Source of the DNA: Pseudomonadales bacterium
Lineage (GTDB): Bacteria; Pseudomonadota; Gammaproteobacteria; Pseudomonadales; Halieaceae
NCBI GenBank assembly: GCA_024234815.1
Contig: JACKNO010000001.1
Span: forward strand, 310,001-374,000
Length of the DNA: 64,000 nt
Direction of reading: 5' to 3'
In this document: in pieces, positions 52,997 to 62,213 of the stretch
Layout: every line of letters starts with the position of its first letter
How positions within the stretch are numbered: the first letter of the stretch is position 1
Made by a program: the position numbers and the translations under genes
The notes under the pieces: model-generated
Seen by the model: the letters and a program-made list of their open reading frames with translations, nothing else
What the model was told of the DNA's origin: nothing
Database searches by the model: none

Positions 52997-53005
52997 GGTC
53001 GAAAC

Positions 53006-54070
53006 TCAGTTAACCTGCTGGTTCAGCTCACCCGCATCGTAGGCCTGCTGCATGGCGGCGAGGGATTTGACCTTGATTTTGTCGGCATTGCCCGCGGTAC
53101 CGAAAGCCTCGTAGCGTTCTATGCAGATATCTCGCATTGCCACGATGGTTTCCGCCAGGTATTTGCGCGGATCAAACTCCGAGGGTTTCTGGGCCAGGAA
53201 GCGGCGTATCGCGCCCGTGGAGGCCAGCCGCAGGTCGGTGTCGATATTCACCTTGCGCACCCCGTGGCGGATACCTTCCTGGATCTGTTCCAATGGCACG
53301 CCATAAGTCTCGGGAATTTCGCCACCATACTGGTTGATGATAGCCAGCCAGTCCTGGGGTACCGAGGAGGAACCGTGCATAACCAGGTGGGTATTGGGAA
53401 TCCGCGCATTGATTTCCCTGATGCGATCGATAGCCAGGATATCGCCGGTAGGCGGGCGCGTGAATTTATAGGCGCCGTGGCTGGTGCCGCAAGCAATAGC
53501 CAGGGCGTCCACGCCGGTAGCTTTTACGAAAAGGGCCGCCTCTTCGGGGTCGGTAAGCATCTGGTCGTGGGTCAGTTTACCCTCAGCGCCAATGCCGTCT
53601 TCCTCGCCCGCCTCGCCGGTTTCCAGTGATCCCAGGCAACCCAGCTCACCTTCGACAGAGACGCCGCAGGCATGGGCCAGTTCCACCACCTTGCGGGTGA
53701 TCGCGGCGTTGTAGTCGTAGTCCATGGGGGTTTTGCCGTCCTCGCCCAGGGACCCGTCCATCATCACCGAGCTGAAACCGAGCTGGATTGAGCGCTGGCA
53801 TACCGCCGCGGACACCCCGTGGTCCTGGTGCACCACGACCGGAATGTGGGGAAACTCGTTCATGGCCGCTTCCATCATGGCCCGCAGGAAGGGCGCGCCG
53901 GCGTATTTGCGGGCTCCGGCGCTGGCCTGCATGATCACCGGAGAGTTGGTTTTGTCCGCCGCCTCCATGATGGCCCTGGTCTGTTCGAGGTTATTGACGT
54001 TGAACGCCGGCACCCCGTAGCCGTGCTCGGCGGCGTGATCCAGCAACTGTCGCATACTGATTAGTGCCAT
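53006..54070 (-). CDS. fba: Class II fructose-bisphosphate aldolase
   Basis: 354 residues. Zinc-binding His is in VVVHQDHGVS, with further conserved parts GELGCLGS, CGTSHGAYKF and HGSSSVPQDW. It cleaves fructose-1,6-bisphosphate or joins its triose products in glycolysis and gluconeogenesis. It is the fourth gene of tkt-epd-pgk-fba and follows pgk by about 47 bases. Confidence 0.94.
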   Translation of the reverse strand: MALISMRQLLDHAAEHGYGVPAFNVNNLEQTRAIMEAADKTNSPVIMQASAGARKYAGAPFLRAMMEAAMNEFPHIPVVVHQDHGVSAAVCQRSIQLGFSSVMMDGSLGEDGKTPMDYDYNAAITRKVVELAHACGVSVEGELGCLGSLETGEAGEEDGIGAEGKLTHDQMLTDPEEAALFVKATGVDALAIACGTSHGAYKFTRPPTGDILAIDRIREINARIPNTHLVMHGSSSVPQDWLAIINQYGGEIPETYGVPLEQIQEGIRHGVRKVNIDTDLRLASTGAIRRFLAQKPSEFDPRKYLAETIVAMRDICIERYEAFGTAGNADKIKVKSLAAMQQAYDAGELNQQVN

Positions 54071-54117
54071 GATGCTATTCCTTTATATATCCGCGAAAAA
54101 TGAATTACCGTGGAAAC

Positions 54118-55311
54118 CTAGTCCGGCGCCCGGCCTGCGCGCTGCTCCAGCATGGCGACCGCTGGCAGGACCTTGCCCTCTACATACTCGAGGAAAGCGC
54201 CGCCGCCGGTAGATATATAGGAGACCTTATCGGCGATACCGAATTTGTCAATCGCGGCAAGGGTGTCGCCCCCGCCCGCCAGGGAAAAGGCAGGGCTGTC
54301 CGCTATAGCCCTGGACACGACCTCGGTACCGGCTGCGAACTGGTCGAACTCGAACACACCCACCGGCCCATTCCACAAAATGGTACCGGCCTGGCGCAGG
54401 ATTTCGGCGATCGCCGCCGCGGCGACCGGGCCGATATCCAGAATCATGTCGTTTTCCCCCACCTCCCCGGCCGATTTCAGGCTGGCCTGGGCGGTCTCCG
54501 AGAATTCAGTGGCTGTCACCACGTCTGCCGGCAGCGGGATGTTGGTCTTCTGCATCAGTTTACGGGCCGCAGGGATCAGGTCATGCTCGCAAAGGGACTT
54601 GCCCACCGGCGTGCCGCTGGCGGCCAGAAATGTATTGGCGATGCCGCCGCCCACGACCAGTTGGTCCACCTTGTCGGACAGGGTTTCCAGCACCGTGAGC
54701 TTGGTGGAGACTTTCGAGCCGCCAACGATCGCCACCAGCGGCCGCGCCGGGTTCGCGAGGGCTTTTTCCAGGGCGTTCAATTCGCGCTCCAACAGCGGGC
54801 CCGCACAGGCTACCGGCGCGAACCTGCCCACGCCGTGGGTGGATGCCTGGGCCCGGTGCGCCGTACCGAAGGCGTCCATGACAAAGATGTCACACAGGCT
54901 TGCGTAAGCCCTTGCCAGGTCTTCCGCATCCTTCTTTTCGCCCGGATTGAAGCGCACGTTTTCAAGCATGGCGACTTCGCCGTCCGCCAGTTCGACGCCC
55001 TCGCACCAGTCTGACAGCAGGGTAACCGGCTGGCCGAGCAAACCGGCAAGGTGCTCCGCGACCGGCGCCATCGAAAACTGAGGATCGAATTCGCCTTCAA
55101 CGGGCCGCCCCAGGTGCGACATCAGGATTACCTTCGCCCCGGCGCCGGCAGCCGCCTGAATAGTCGGCAGCGCGGCGCGGATACGCGCGTCACTGCTGAC
55201 CACGCCATCATTAATGGGCACGTTGAGGTCCTCGCGGATCAGTACCCGCTTGCCTTTGAGGTCGAGGTCCCGCATCAAATCCACTTTCAAGGTCACTTTT
55301 CCTGGCTCCAT
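54118..55311 (-). CDS. pgk: Phosphoglycerate kinase
   Basis: 397 residues with ATG 55311 as start; the frame to 55386 runs over the end of epd and is untypical. Motifs: VLIREDLNVPIND, MSHLGRPVEGEF, GGSKVSTKLTVL and GPVGVFEFDQFAAGT. A GTG at 55296 with AGGA just upstream and a TTG at 55290 are alternative starts. It converts 1,3-bisphosphoglycerate and ADP to 3-phosphoglycerate and ATP. Confidence 0.94.
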   Translation of the reverse strand: MEPGKVTLKVDLMRDLDLKGKRVLIREDLNVPINDGVVSSDARIRAALPTIQAAAGAGAKVILMSHLGRPVEGEFDPQFSMAPVAEHLAGLLGQPVTLLSDWCEGVELADGEVAMLENVRFNPGEKKDAEDLARAYASLCDIFVMDAFGTAHRAQASTHGVGRFAPVACAGPLLERELNALEKALANPARPLVAIVGGSKVSTKLTVLETLSDKVDQLVVGGGIANTFLAASGTPVGKSLCEHDLIPAARKLMQKTNIPLPADVVTATEFSETAQASLKSAGEVGENDMILDIGPVAAAAIAEILRQAGTILWNGPVGVFEFDQFAAGTEVVSRAIADSPAFSLAGGGDTLAAIDKFGIADKVSYISTGGGAFLEYVEGKVLPAVAMLEQRAGRAPD

Positions 55312-55339
55312 TCTGACAATTCGTAAAACCGGCCGGCAG

Positions 55340-56350
55340 TTACAGGCTGCCCCAGTACCTGGCGACATCAAGCATGCGATTGGCATAGCCCCATTCGTTG
55401 TCGAACCAGGTCAGCACTTTCACCAGGCGCCCGCCGCTGACCCGGGTCTGGCTGGCATCGACGATACTGGAGCGGGCGTCATGGTTGAAATCGCAGGATG
55501 CCAGCAGCTCTTCAGTATAGCCCAGCACCCCGTCAAAACCGGTTTGAGCTGCGTCATATAATGCGGCGTTAATAGCGGAAACATCTGTGTCGGTGCGGGT
55601 GAGCACGGTAAGGTCCAGAGCCGACACGTTGAGGGTGGGCACCCGCAGGGCCTGGGCGGTAAAACGACCCGCCATCTCCGGCAACACCCGCTCCACGCCG
55701 CGGGCCAGCCCGGTATCCACCGGGATAATCGATTGGGAAGCCGCCCGGGTCTTACGCAGGTCGGTATGGTGATAGGCGTCCAGCACCGGCTGGTCGTTCA
55801 TCGCGGAATGGATGGTGGTGATCGTACCGCTCTCGATTCCCACCGCCTGGTGCAGGGCCCGGATTACCGGCACGATCGCATTGGTTGTGCACGATGCGCT
55901 GGATGCAATACTGTGCTCGGCCCGCAGCAATCCCTGGTTGACGCCATAGACCACGGTGGCATCCACGTCAGCCTCGGCGGGCTGGGAGAACAGCACCTTG
56001 CCGGCACCCTGTTGCAGATGCTGCTCGGCGGTCGGGCGGTCTGAAAATGCGCCCGTGCACTCGAGCACCATATCGACGCCAAGATCTGCCCACGGCAGAT
56101 CGCCGATCAGGGGGCGCCGCAGCAGGGTGATCGGGTCGCCATTCACCCACAAATGGCTCTCGTCGCCCGCGAGGCTGCCGCTGAAGCGGCCGTGGGTGGA
56201 GTCATAGCGCGTCAGGTGCAGAACGGTGCGGGCATCGGCCAGCTCATTTACCGCCACGACCTGCAGTTCGGACCTCATGGGGCTTTCGTACAGGGCACGC
56301 AGCACGCTGCGGCCAATCCTGCCGTAGCCGTTTATCGCCAGGCGCAACAC
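55340..56350 (-). CDS. epd: Erythrose-4-phosphate dehydrogenase
   Basis: 336 residues, GTG start 56350. NAD-binding INGYGRIGRSVLRALY, catalytic Cys in SSASCTTNAIVPVI and the ELADARTVLHLTRYDSTHGR segment that resembles Epd more than GapA. Position between tkt and pgk is the classic epd place. It oxidises erythrose-4-phosphate to 4-phosphoerythronate, the first step to pyridoxal phosphate. A GAPDH role cannot be excluded, because no other GAPDH is in the window. Confidence 0.88.
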   Translation of the reverse strand: MLRLAINGYGRIGRSVLRALYESPMRSELQVVAVNELADARTVLHLTRYDSTHGRFSGSLAGDESHLWVNGDPITLLRRPLIGDLPWADLGVDMVLECTGAFSDRPTAEQHLQQGAGKVLFSQPAEADVDATVVYGVNQGLLRAEHSIASSASCTTNAIVPVIRALHQAVGIESGTITTIHSAMNDQPVLDAYHHTDLRKTRAASQSIIPVDTGLARGVERVLPEMAGRFTAQALRVPTLNVSALDLTVLTRTDTDVSAINAALYDAAQTGFDGVLGYTEELLASCDFNHDARSSIVDASQTRVSGGRLVKVLTWFDNEWGYANRMLDVARYWGSL

Positions 56351-56358
56351 GGCGGAAG

Positions 56359-58356
56359 CTACAGGACGTCTTCCACCACAGACGCCACGTTGTCCACGGT
56401 GAAACCGAAATACTCCATCAGGTCGCCGGCCGGCGCCGACTCGCCAAAGCTGGTCATACCGACAACCCGGCCGTCCAGGCCGACGTACTTGTACCAGTAA
56501 TCCGCGTGCAGTGCCTCTATCGCGACCCTGGCAAGCACGTCACTGGGCAGTACGGATTCGCGGTAGGCGGCATCCTGCTGGTCGAATACTTCAGTGCAGG
56601 GCATGGAAACCACCCGCAACTTTTTCCCCTGGGCGGACAGTTTTTCGGCCGCCGCCATGGCCAGCCCGACCTCGGACCCGGTTGCTATCAGGATGGCGTC
56701 CGGTGTGCCTTCACAGGCGCTCAGCACATACCCGCCACGGGCGACAGCCGCCAGCTGGCCCTCGTCGCGCTGCTGGTGCGGCAGGTTCTGACGGGAAAAA
56801 ACCAGCGCGGATGGCCCATCGCGGCGCTCAATCGCGGCTTTCCAGGCCACCGCCGACTCCACCGCGTCACAGGGGCGCCAGGTCTGCATATTGGGGGTGC
56901 TGCGCAGGGCGGTGAGCTGCTCTACCGGCTGGTGGGTCGGGCCGTCTTCGCCCAGGCCAATGGAGTCGTGTGTAAACACGAAGATGGATTGCTGTTTCAT
57001 CAGCGCGGCCATGCGCACTGCGTTGCGCGCATATTCCATGAACATCAGGAAAGTGGCGCCGTAATTGACAAAACCGCCATGCAGGGCGATGCCGTTCATC
57101 ATCGCGGCCATGCCGAACTCGCGCACGCCATAGTAAATATAATTGCCGCTGGCGTCGGTGGCGTTGATGCCCTTCGAGCCACTCCAGAGCGTCAGGTTAG
57201 AGCCGGCCAGGTCGGCGGAGCCGCCCAGCAACTCCGGCAACAGCGGGCCAAAGGCATTGAGGCAGTTCTGCGAGGCTTTGCGAGAGGCGATCGTCGCCCC
57301 CTCGCGCTGGCACTGTTCGATATAGGCGCTGGCCTGCTGCGAAAAATCAGCGGGCAGCTCACCTGCCAAGCGGCGGCGCAGTTCCGCGGCCAGTTCCGGG
57401 TGGGACTGGGCATATGCCGACATTTTCTCCTCCCAGGCCTGCTCCCGCTGCGCTCCCTTCTCCCTGGCGTCCCAGCGGTCGTAGATGTCCTGCGGGATGT
57501 GAAAGGGTTCGTATTCCCAGCCGATCGCCGCGCGCGTCGCCGCCACCTCTTCGGCTCCCAGCGCCGAACCGTGACAGGCCTCAGTCCCCTCTTTATTGGG
57601 CGCTCCCTTGCCGATGATGGTCTTGCAACAGATAAGTGTCGGTCGCCCCGTCTCGTGGCGCGCGGCTTCAACCGCGGCCTTGACTTCCGAGGGGCTGTGG
57701 CCGTTGACTTCGTTTATCACCTGCCAGCCATAGGCCTTGAACCGGGCCGGCGTGTCATCGGTGAACCAGCCTTCGACCTCGCCGTCGATGGAAATGCCGT
57801 TGTCATCGTAAAACGCAACCAGCTTGCCCAGCCCGAGGGTACCCGCCAGCGAGCTCACTTCATGGGAAATGCCCTCCATCAGGCAGCCGTCCCCCAGGAA
57901 TGTGTAGGTGTAATGGTCTATGACATTGTGACCGTCCCGATTGAACTGGGCTGCCAGGACTTTTTCCGCGAGCGCCATGCCCACCGCGTTGGCCAGGCCC
58001 TGTCCGAGCGGACCAGTCGTGGTCTCCACGCCGGGCGTGTAGCCATACTCGGGGTGGCCGGGGGTTTTGCTGTGCAGCTGGCGAAAGTTCTTCAGCTCTT
58101 CCATCGGCAGGTCATAGCCGGTGAGGTGCAACAGGCTGTATATCAGCATGGAGCCGTGTCCATTGGAGAGCACAAACCTGTCCCGGTTGGCCCAGTGGGG
58201 ATTCGCCGGGTTGTGTCTCAGGTAATCATTCCAGAGCACCTCGGCGATATCGGCCATACCCATGGGCGCGCCCGGGTGTCCACTATTGGCTTTCTGTACG
58301 GCATCCATGCTCAGGGCGCGGATGGCATTGGCGAGATCAGTGCGAGGGGAGGACAT
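56359..58356 (-). CDS. tkt: Transketolase
   Basis: 665 residues from ATG 58356, which follows GGAGAAACC; the frame to 58491 includes the operator region and is not typical. Motifs: SGHPGAPMGMADIAEVLW, TGPLGQGLANAVGMALAE, the TPP-binding GDGCLMEGISHEVSSLAG, and DSIGLGEDGPTHQPVEQL. It exchanges two-carbon units in the pentose phosphate pathway. It starts the operon that continues with epd, pgk, fba, a hydrolase and a secreted protein, and it is divergent from sahR. Confidence 0.96.
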   Translation of the reverse strand: MSSPRTDLANAIRALSMDAVQKANSGHPGAPMGMADIAEVLWNDYLRHNPANPHWANRDRFVLSNGHGSMLIYSLLHLTGYDLPMEELKNFRQLHSKTPGHPEYGYTPGVETTTGPLGQGLANAVGMALAEKVLAAQFNRDGHNVIDHYTYTFLGDGCLMEGISHEVSSLAGTLGLGKLVAFYDDNGISIDGEVEGWFTDDTPARFKAYGWQVINEVNGHSPSEVKAAVEAARHETGRPTLICCKTIIGKGAPNKEGTEACHGSALGAEEVAATRAAIGWEYEPFHIPQDIYDRWDAREKGAQREQAWEEKMSAYAQSHPELAAELRRRLAGELPADFSQQASAYIEQCQREGATIASRKASQNCLNAFGPLLPELLGGSADLAGSNLTLWSGSKGINATDASGNYIYYGVREFGMAAMMNGIALHGGFVNYGATFLMFMEYARNAVRMAALMKQQSIFVFTHDSIGLGEDGPTHQPVEQLTALRSTPNMQTWRPCDAVESAVAWKAAIERRDGPSALVFSRQNLPHQQRDEGQLAAVARGGYVLSACEGTPDAILIATGSEVGLAMAAAEKLSAQGKKLRVVSMPCTEVFDQQDAAYRESVLPSDVLARVAIEALHADYWYKYVGLDGRVVGMTSFGESAPAGDLMEYFGFTVDNVASVVEDVL

Positions 58357-58491
58357 CGGTTTCTCCAGGAGAGGTGGGCGGGGCACACAAAAGCGGCCGG
58401 TATTTTCGCGTAAGCGGAGGCTGACAGCAAACAAACAGGCCGAATATTTCCGTTTGAAGCCTATCGGACCGGATACTGTGACTGGCTTCAT

Positions 58492-58519
58492 ATCTATATC
58501 AAAATATTTTGATATAGAT
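58492..58519. promoter_or_regulatory. Perfect 28-base palindrome, candidate SahR operator
   Basis: The left half ATCTATATCAAAAT is followed by its exact inverse, so all 28 positions pair. ArsR-type SahR regulators of the SAM cycle are known to bind A/T-rich palindromes upstream of their own operon. Here it overlaps the -35 box of sahR. It also lies 136 bases before tkt, so tkt could be affected too. Confidence 0.8.
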
Positions 58520-58537
58520 GGACGGGCCTGCTAGACT
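58509..58537 (+). promoter_or_regulatory. sahR promoter, nearly leaderless
   Basis: TTGATA (58509-58514) and TAGACT (58532-58537) are exactly 17 bases apart. Predicted initiation at about 58543-58545 would leave almost no leader before ATG 58546, and no Shine-Dalgarno site is present. The -35 box lies within the 28-base palindrome, so a bound regulator would block polymerase. Confidence 0.6.
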
Positions 58538-58545
58538 CGCCGCCC

Positions 58546-59550
58546 ATGTACAGCACCTCCACAATCACGACCCCGCCCGCCGCCAGCCCTGCCGCCACCC
58601 CGCAGCTGGCCGCCCTTGCCAACCTGTGCAAGGCCAGCGCCGATCCCCTGCGCCTGCAGGTGCTGCGCGTGCTGTGCAAGGACTCGTTCGGTGTGTCGGA
58701 ACTGTGCTCCATCTTCGGCATCCGCCAGCCGGCCCTCAGTCACCACCTGAAGGTGCTGGCCAGTGCCGGCCTGCTGGCAACCCGCCGGGAAGGCAATTCC
58801 ATCTTTTACCGGCGCAGCAGCCTCGGCCAACAGTCCGAACTCGAGCCCCTGCAGCACTGTATCTTCGAGAGCGTGGACAGAATCGAGCTTCCGGCGACCA
58901 TAGGGCGCAGACTGGAACAGCTATATCGCCAGCGGGAGGAAAACTCCCGGAACTTCTTCCGCGATAATGCGCACAAGTTCCGCCAACAGCAGGACCTGAT
59001 CGCCAGTTACGAGCAGTATGCGGATACCGTGGCCCAGATGTTGCGGGATGCGCCCCTCGCGCAACGCGGTACCGCGCTCGAGGTGGGTCCGGGCGACGGC
59101 GCCTTCCTGCTGGAGCTGGCGCCTCAGTTCGAGCGCGTGGTGGCGCTGGACAATGCCGAACTGATGCTCAACCAGGCGCGGCAACGCGCCACGGCAGCTG
59201 GCCTCGACAATATAGAATTCGTCCACGGCGATACCGGCAGCCGCGAGCTGGACGGCCTCGCGGCCGACTGCGCCGTCATCAACATGGTCCTGCACCACAC
59301 CCCTTCGCCCGGCCAGATCCTGAACGACGTGGCATCCTGCCTTGCGCCCGGCGGCGTGGTGCTGGTCACCGACCTGTGCAGCCACGACCAGGGCTGGGCC
59401 CGGGAGAACTGTGGCGACCTGTGGCTGGGTTTCGAGCCCCGGGAACTCGGCAACTGGGCCAGGGAGGCGGGCCTGGAAGATATCACCAGCGTCTACCTGG
59501 CGCAGCGCAACGGCTTTCAAATACAGGTGCGCCTTTTTGGCCGCAGCTGA
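58546..59550 (+). CDS. sahR: SahR, ArsR-family regulator of the SAM cycle with methyltransferase-fold domain
   Basis: 334 residues. An ArsR winged helix (about 20-105: LCKASADPLRLQVLRVLCKD, QPALSHHLKVLASAGLLATR) is followed by a Rossmann SAM-binding domain (about 165-310) with ALEVGPGDGAFLLEL and VINMVLHHTPSP. It matches SahR, reported to sense S-adenosylhomocysteine and control methionine-cycle genes. The adjacent metK-ahcY-metF genes and the operator palindrome support this. The motif residues for SAM/SAH binding look intact; whether it methylates anything is unknown. Confidence 0.85.
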   Translation: MYSTSTITTPPAASPAATPQLAALANLCKASADPLRLQVLRVLCKDSFGVSELCSIFGIRQPALSHHLKVLASAGLLATRREGNSIFYRRSSLGQQSELEPLQHCIFESVDRIELPATIGRRLEQLYRQREENSRNFFRDNAHKFRQQQDLIASYEQYADTVAQMLRDAPLAQRGTALEVGPGDGAFLLELAPQFERVVALDNAELMLNQARQRATAAGLDNIEFVHGDTGSRELDGLAADCAVINMVLHHTPSPGQILNDVASCLAPGGVVLVTDLCSHDQGWARENCGDLWLGFEPRELGNWAREAGLEDITSVYLAQRNGFQIQVRLFGRS

Positions 59551-59582
59551 ATCCCATTTAACATGTCCCCAAGGAATCAACT

Positions 59583-60737
59583 ATGAGCGAGTACGCAATC
59601 TTTACCTCCGAGTCCGTATCGGAAGGGCATCCGGACAAAATGGCGGACCAGATATCCGATGCCATTCTCGATGCCATTCTCAAGGATGACCCCAACGCAC
59701 GGGTCGCGGTGGAAACCCTGGTCAAAACGGGCATGGCGATCATCGCCGGCGAGGTGACCACCTCCACCTACGTCGACCTGGAAAACGTCGTGCGCGAGGT
59801 CATCCTCGATATCGGCTACAACAGTTCGGATGTCGGCTTTGACGGCGCCTCCTGCGCGGTGCTCAACGCTATAGGCAAACAGTCAAACGACATCGCGATG
59901 GGCGTCGATGAGAGCGAGAACCACGAACAGGGCGCGGGTGACCAGGGTCTGATGTTCGGGTATGCCACCAACGAGACGGACGTGTTGATGCCGGCGCCGA
60001 TCTACTACGCCCACCGCCTGGTCGAGCGCCAGGCCGAGTTGCGCAAACACGGTACCCTGCCCTGGCTGCGTCCCGACGCCAAGAGCCAGGTGACCCTGCG
60101 CTATGAGGGCGGCAAGCCCGTTGCCATCGACGCGGTGGTCCTGTCGACCCAGCACGACGAGGGAATCAGCCAGTCCGATATTCACGAAGCGGTAATGGAT
60201 CTGGTTATCAAGGAAGTGCTGCCCGCCCAGTGGTTGCACGCGGGCACCCGCTACCATATCAACCCCACCGGACAATTCATTATCGGCGGCCCGGTCGGCG
60301 ATTGCGGTCTCACCGGCCGCAAGATCATCGTCGACACCTACGGCGGCATGGCCCGCCATGGCGGCGGCGCTTTCTCCGGCAAGGACCCGTCCAAGGTGGA
60401 TCGCTCGGCGGCCTATGCCGGGCGCTATGTCGCCAAGAACATTGTTGCAGCCGGCCTCGCGGACCGCTGCGAAATCCAGGTGTCCTATGCTATCGGCGTG
60501 GCGGAGCCCACTTCCATCGCCATCGATACTTTCGGCACCGGCAAACTCTCCGATACCGCTATCGCGGACCTGGTGCGCGAACACTTTGACCTGCGCCCGA
60601 AAGGCCTGATCGAGATGCTGGACCTGAAGCGCCCGATTTACCGCCAGACAGCGGCTTACGGTCACTTCGGTCGCGAGCTTGCGGATTTCACCTGGGAGCG
60701 GACGGATCGGGCGCAAGCCCTGAAGGCGGCCCTGTAA
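59583..60737 (+). CDS. metK: S-adenosylmethionine synthase
   Basis: 384 residues. Motifs: GHPDKMADQISDAILDA, GAGDQGLMFGYATN, GGGAFSGKDPSKVDRSAAY. It makes SAM from methionine and ATP. ATG 59583 follows AAGGA. It lies 32 bases after sahR, with no separate palindrome or riboswitch, so it should be read from the sahR promoter together with ahcY and metF. Confidence 0.97.
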   Translation: MSEYAIFTSESVSEGHPDKMADQISDAILDAILKDDPNARVAVETLVKTGMAIIAGEVTTSTYVDLENVVREVILDIGYNSSDVGFDGASCAVLNAIGKQSNDIAMGVDESENHEQGAGDQGLMFGYATNETDVLMPAPIYYAHRLVERQAELRKHGTLPWLRPDAKSQVTLRYEGGKPVAIDAVVLSTQHDEGISQSDIHEAVMDLVIKEVLPAQWLHAGTRYHINPTGQFIIGGPVGDCGLTGRKIIVDTYGGMARHGGGAFSGKDPSKVDRSAAYAGRYVAKNIVAAGLADRCEIQVSYAIGVAEPTSIAIDTFGTGKLSDTAIADLVREHFDLRPKGLIEMLDLKRPIYRQTAAYGHFGRELADFTWERTDRAQALKAAL

Positions 60738-60808
60738 TTTTCAGGCGACTGAACTCTGAACATCATCACATTTTTAACCGTAGATAACTGCGATTCGAGG
60801 ATTAAAAA

Positions 60809-62200
60809 ATGAGCACAGCTGAAAAACTGGCAACAAAAGAGGACTACAAGGTAGCGGATATCACCCTGGCCGACTGGGGCCGCATGGAGCTGGACATCGC
60901 CGAGGGTGAGATGCCCGCGCTGATGGCCATGCGCGCCAAGTATCGCGATAGCAAACCGCTGGCCGGGGCGAAAATCCTGGGCTGTATCCATATGACCATC
61001 CAGACCGGCGTGCTGATTGAAACCCTGGTGGAACTTGGCGCGGAAGTGCGCTGGTCCTCCTGCAATATTTTCTCCACACAAGACCACGCCGCCGCCGCGA
61101 TCGCGGCCGCCGGTGTCCCGGTCTACGCCTGGAAAGGCGAAACCGAGGAAGAATACGACTGGTGCCTGGAACAGACCATTCTCAAGGACGGGCAGCCCTG
61201 GGATGCCAACATGGTGCTGGATGACGGCGGTGACCTGACCGGCATGCTCCACGAAAAGTATCCTGCCATGCTGGACAAAATCCACGGTATCACAGAAGAG
61301 ACCACAACCGGCGTGCACCGCCTGCTGGAGATGCTGCAGCAGGGCGTGCTGAAAGTCCCGGCGGTGAACGTTAACGACTCCGTCACCAAATCGAAGAACG
61401 ACAACAAGTACGGCTGCCGCCACAGCCTGAACGACGCCATCAAACGCGGCATAGATCACCTGCTCGCCGGCAAGAAGGCTCTGGTTATCGGCTACGGCGA
61501 TGTGGGTAAGGGTTCCGCCCAGTCCCTGCGGCAGGAAGGTATGATCGTGCGCATTACCGAGATCGATCCGATCTGCGCCATGCAGGCCTGCATGGACGGT
61601 TTCGAAGTGGTCTCGCCCTTCCTGAACGGGATCAATGATGGCACCGAAGCATGTATAGACACTTCCGTAATCGGGAACATCGATCTTGTGGTGACTGCCA
61701 CCGGCAACTTCAACGTCTGTGACGCCAACATGCTCAAGGCCCTCAAAAGTGGCGCCGTCGTCTGCAACATCGGTCATTTTGACAATGAAATCGACACCGC
61801 CTTCATGCGCAGCAATTGGGAGTGGCAGGAGGTCAAGCCGCAGGTGCACAAGGTGTATCGCGACCGGGCCAGCAACGACCACCTGCTCCTGTTGTCAGAG
61901 GGGCGCCTGGTTAACCTCGGCAACGCCACGGGCCACCCCTCGCGCATCATGGACGGATCGTTCGCCAACCAGGTACTGGCGCAGATCTACCTGTACGAGC
62001 GCAGGTTTGCCGACCTGGAGCCGAACATGAAGCGCGCGGCGCTCACCGTGGAAGTACTGCCCAAAAACCTGGACGAGGAAGTCGCAAGCCACATGGTGGC
62101 AGGCTTTGGCGCCGTGCTGACCCGCCTGACCCAGCAGCAGGCGGATTATATCAATGTAAGCGTGGACGGCCCCTACAAGCCGGACAGCTACAAGTACTAG
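60809..62200 (+). CDS. ahcY: S-adenosylhomocysteine hydrolase
   Basis: 463 residues. NAD-binding VIGYGDVGKGSAQSLR, DGFEVVSPFL region and the C-terminal PYKPDSYKY are diagnostic. It splits SAH to adenosine and homocysteine, removing the methyltransferase inhibitor that SahR is thought to sense. The gap to metK is 71 bases, too short and lacking the paired helices for the SAH riboswitch found upstream of ahcY in other bacteria. GAGGA precedes the ATG. Confidence 0.97.
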   Translation: MSTAEKLATKEDYKVADITLADWGRMELDIAEGEMPALMAMRAKYRDSKPLAGAKILGCIHMTIQTGVLIETLVELGAEVRWSSCNIFSTQDHAAAAIAAAGVPVYAWKGETEEEYDWCLEQTILKDGQPWDANMVLDDGGDLTGMLHEKYPAMLDKIHGITEETTTGVHRLLEMLQQGVLKVPAVNVNDSVTKSKNDNKYGCRHSLNDAIKRGIDHLLAGKKALVIGYGDVGKGSAQSLRQEGMIVRITEIDPICAMQACMDGFEVVSPFLNGINDGTEACIDTSVIGNIDLVVTATGNFNVCDANMLKALKSGAVVCNIGHFDNEIDTAFMRSNWEWQEVKPQVHKVYRDRASNDHLLLLSEGRLVNLGNATGHPSRIMDGSFANQVLAQIYLYERRFADLEPNMKRAALTVEVLPKNLDEEVASHMVAGFGAVLTRLTQQQADYINVSVDGPYKPDSYKY

Positions 62201-62213
62201 AACAGGACCGACC

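Noticed and set aside
56506..58413. 635-residue frame opposite transketolase
   Set aside because: It lies wholly over tkt on the other strand, has no family resemblance, and tkt motifs are unmistakable; GC-rich coding produces such antisense frames.
60738..60808. SAH riboswitch upstream of ahcY
   Set aside because: The 71-base gap lacks the conserved paired helices, and control by SahR is a better explanation.
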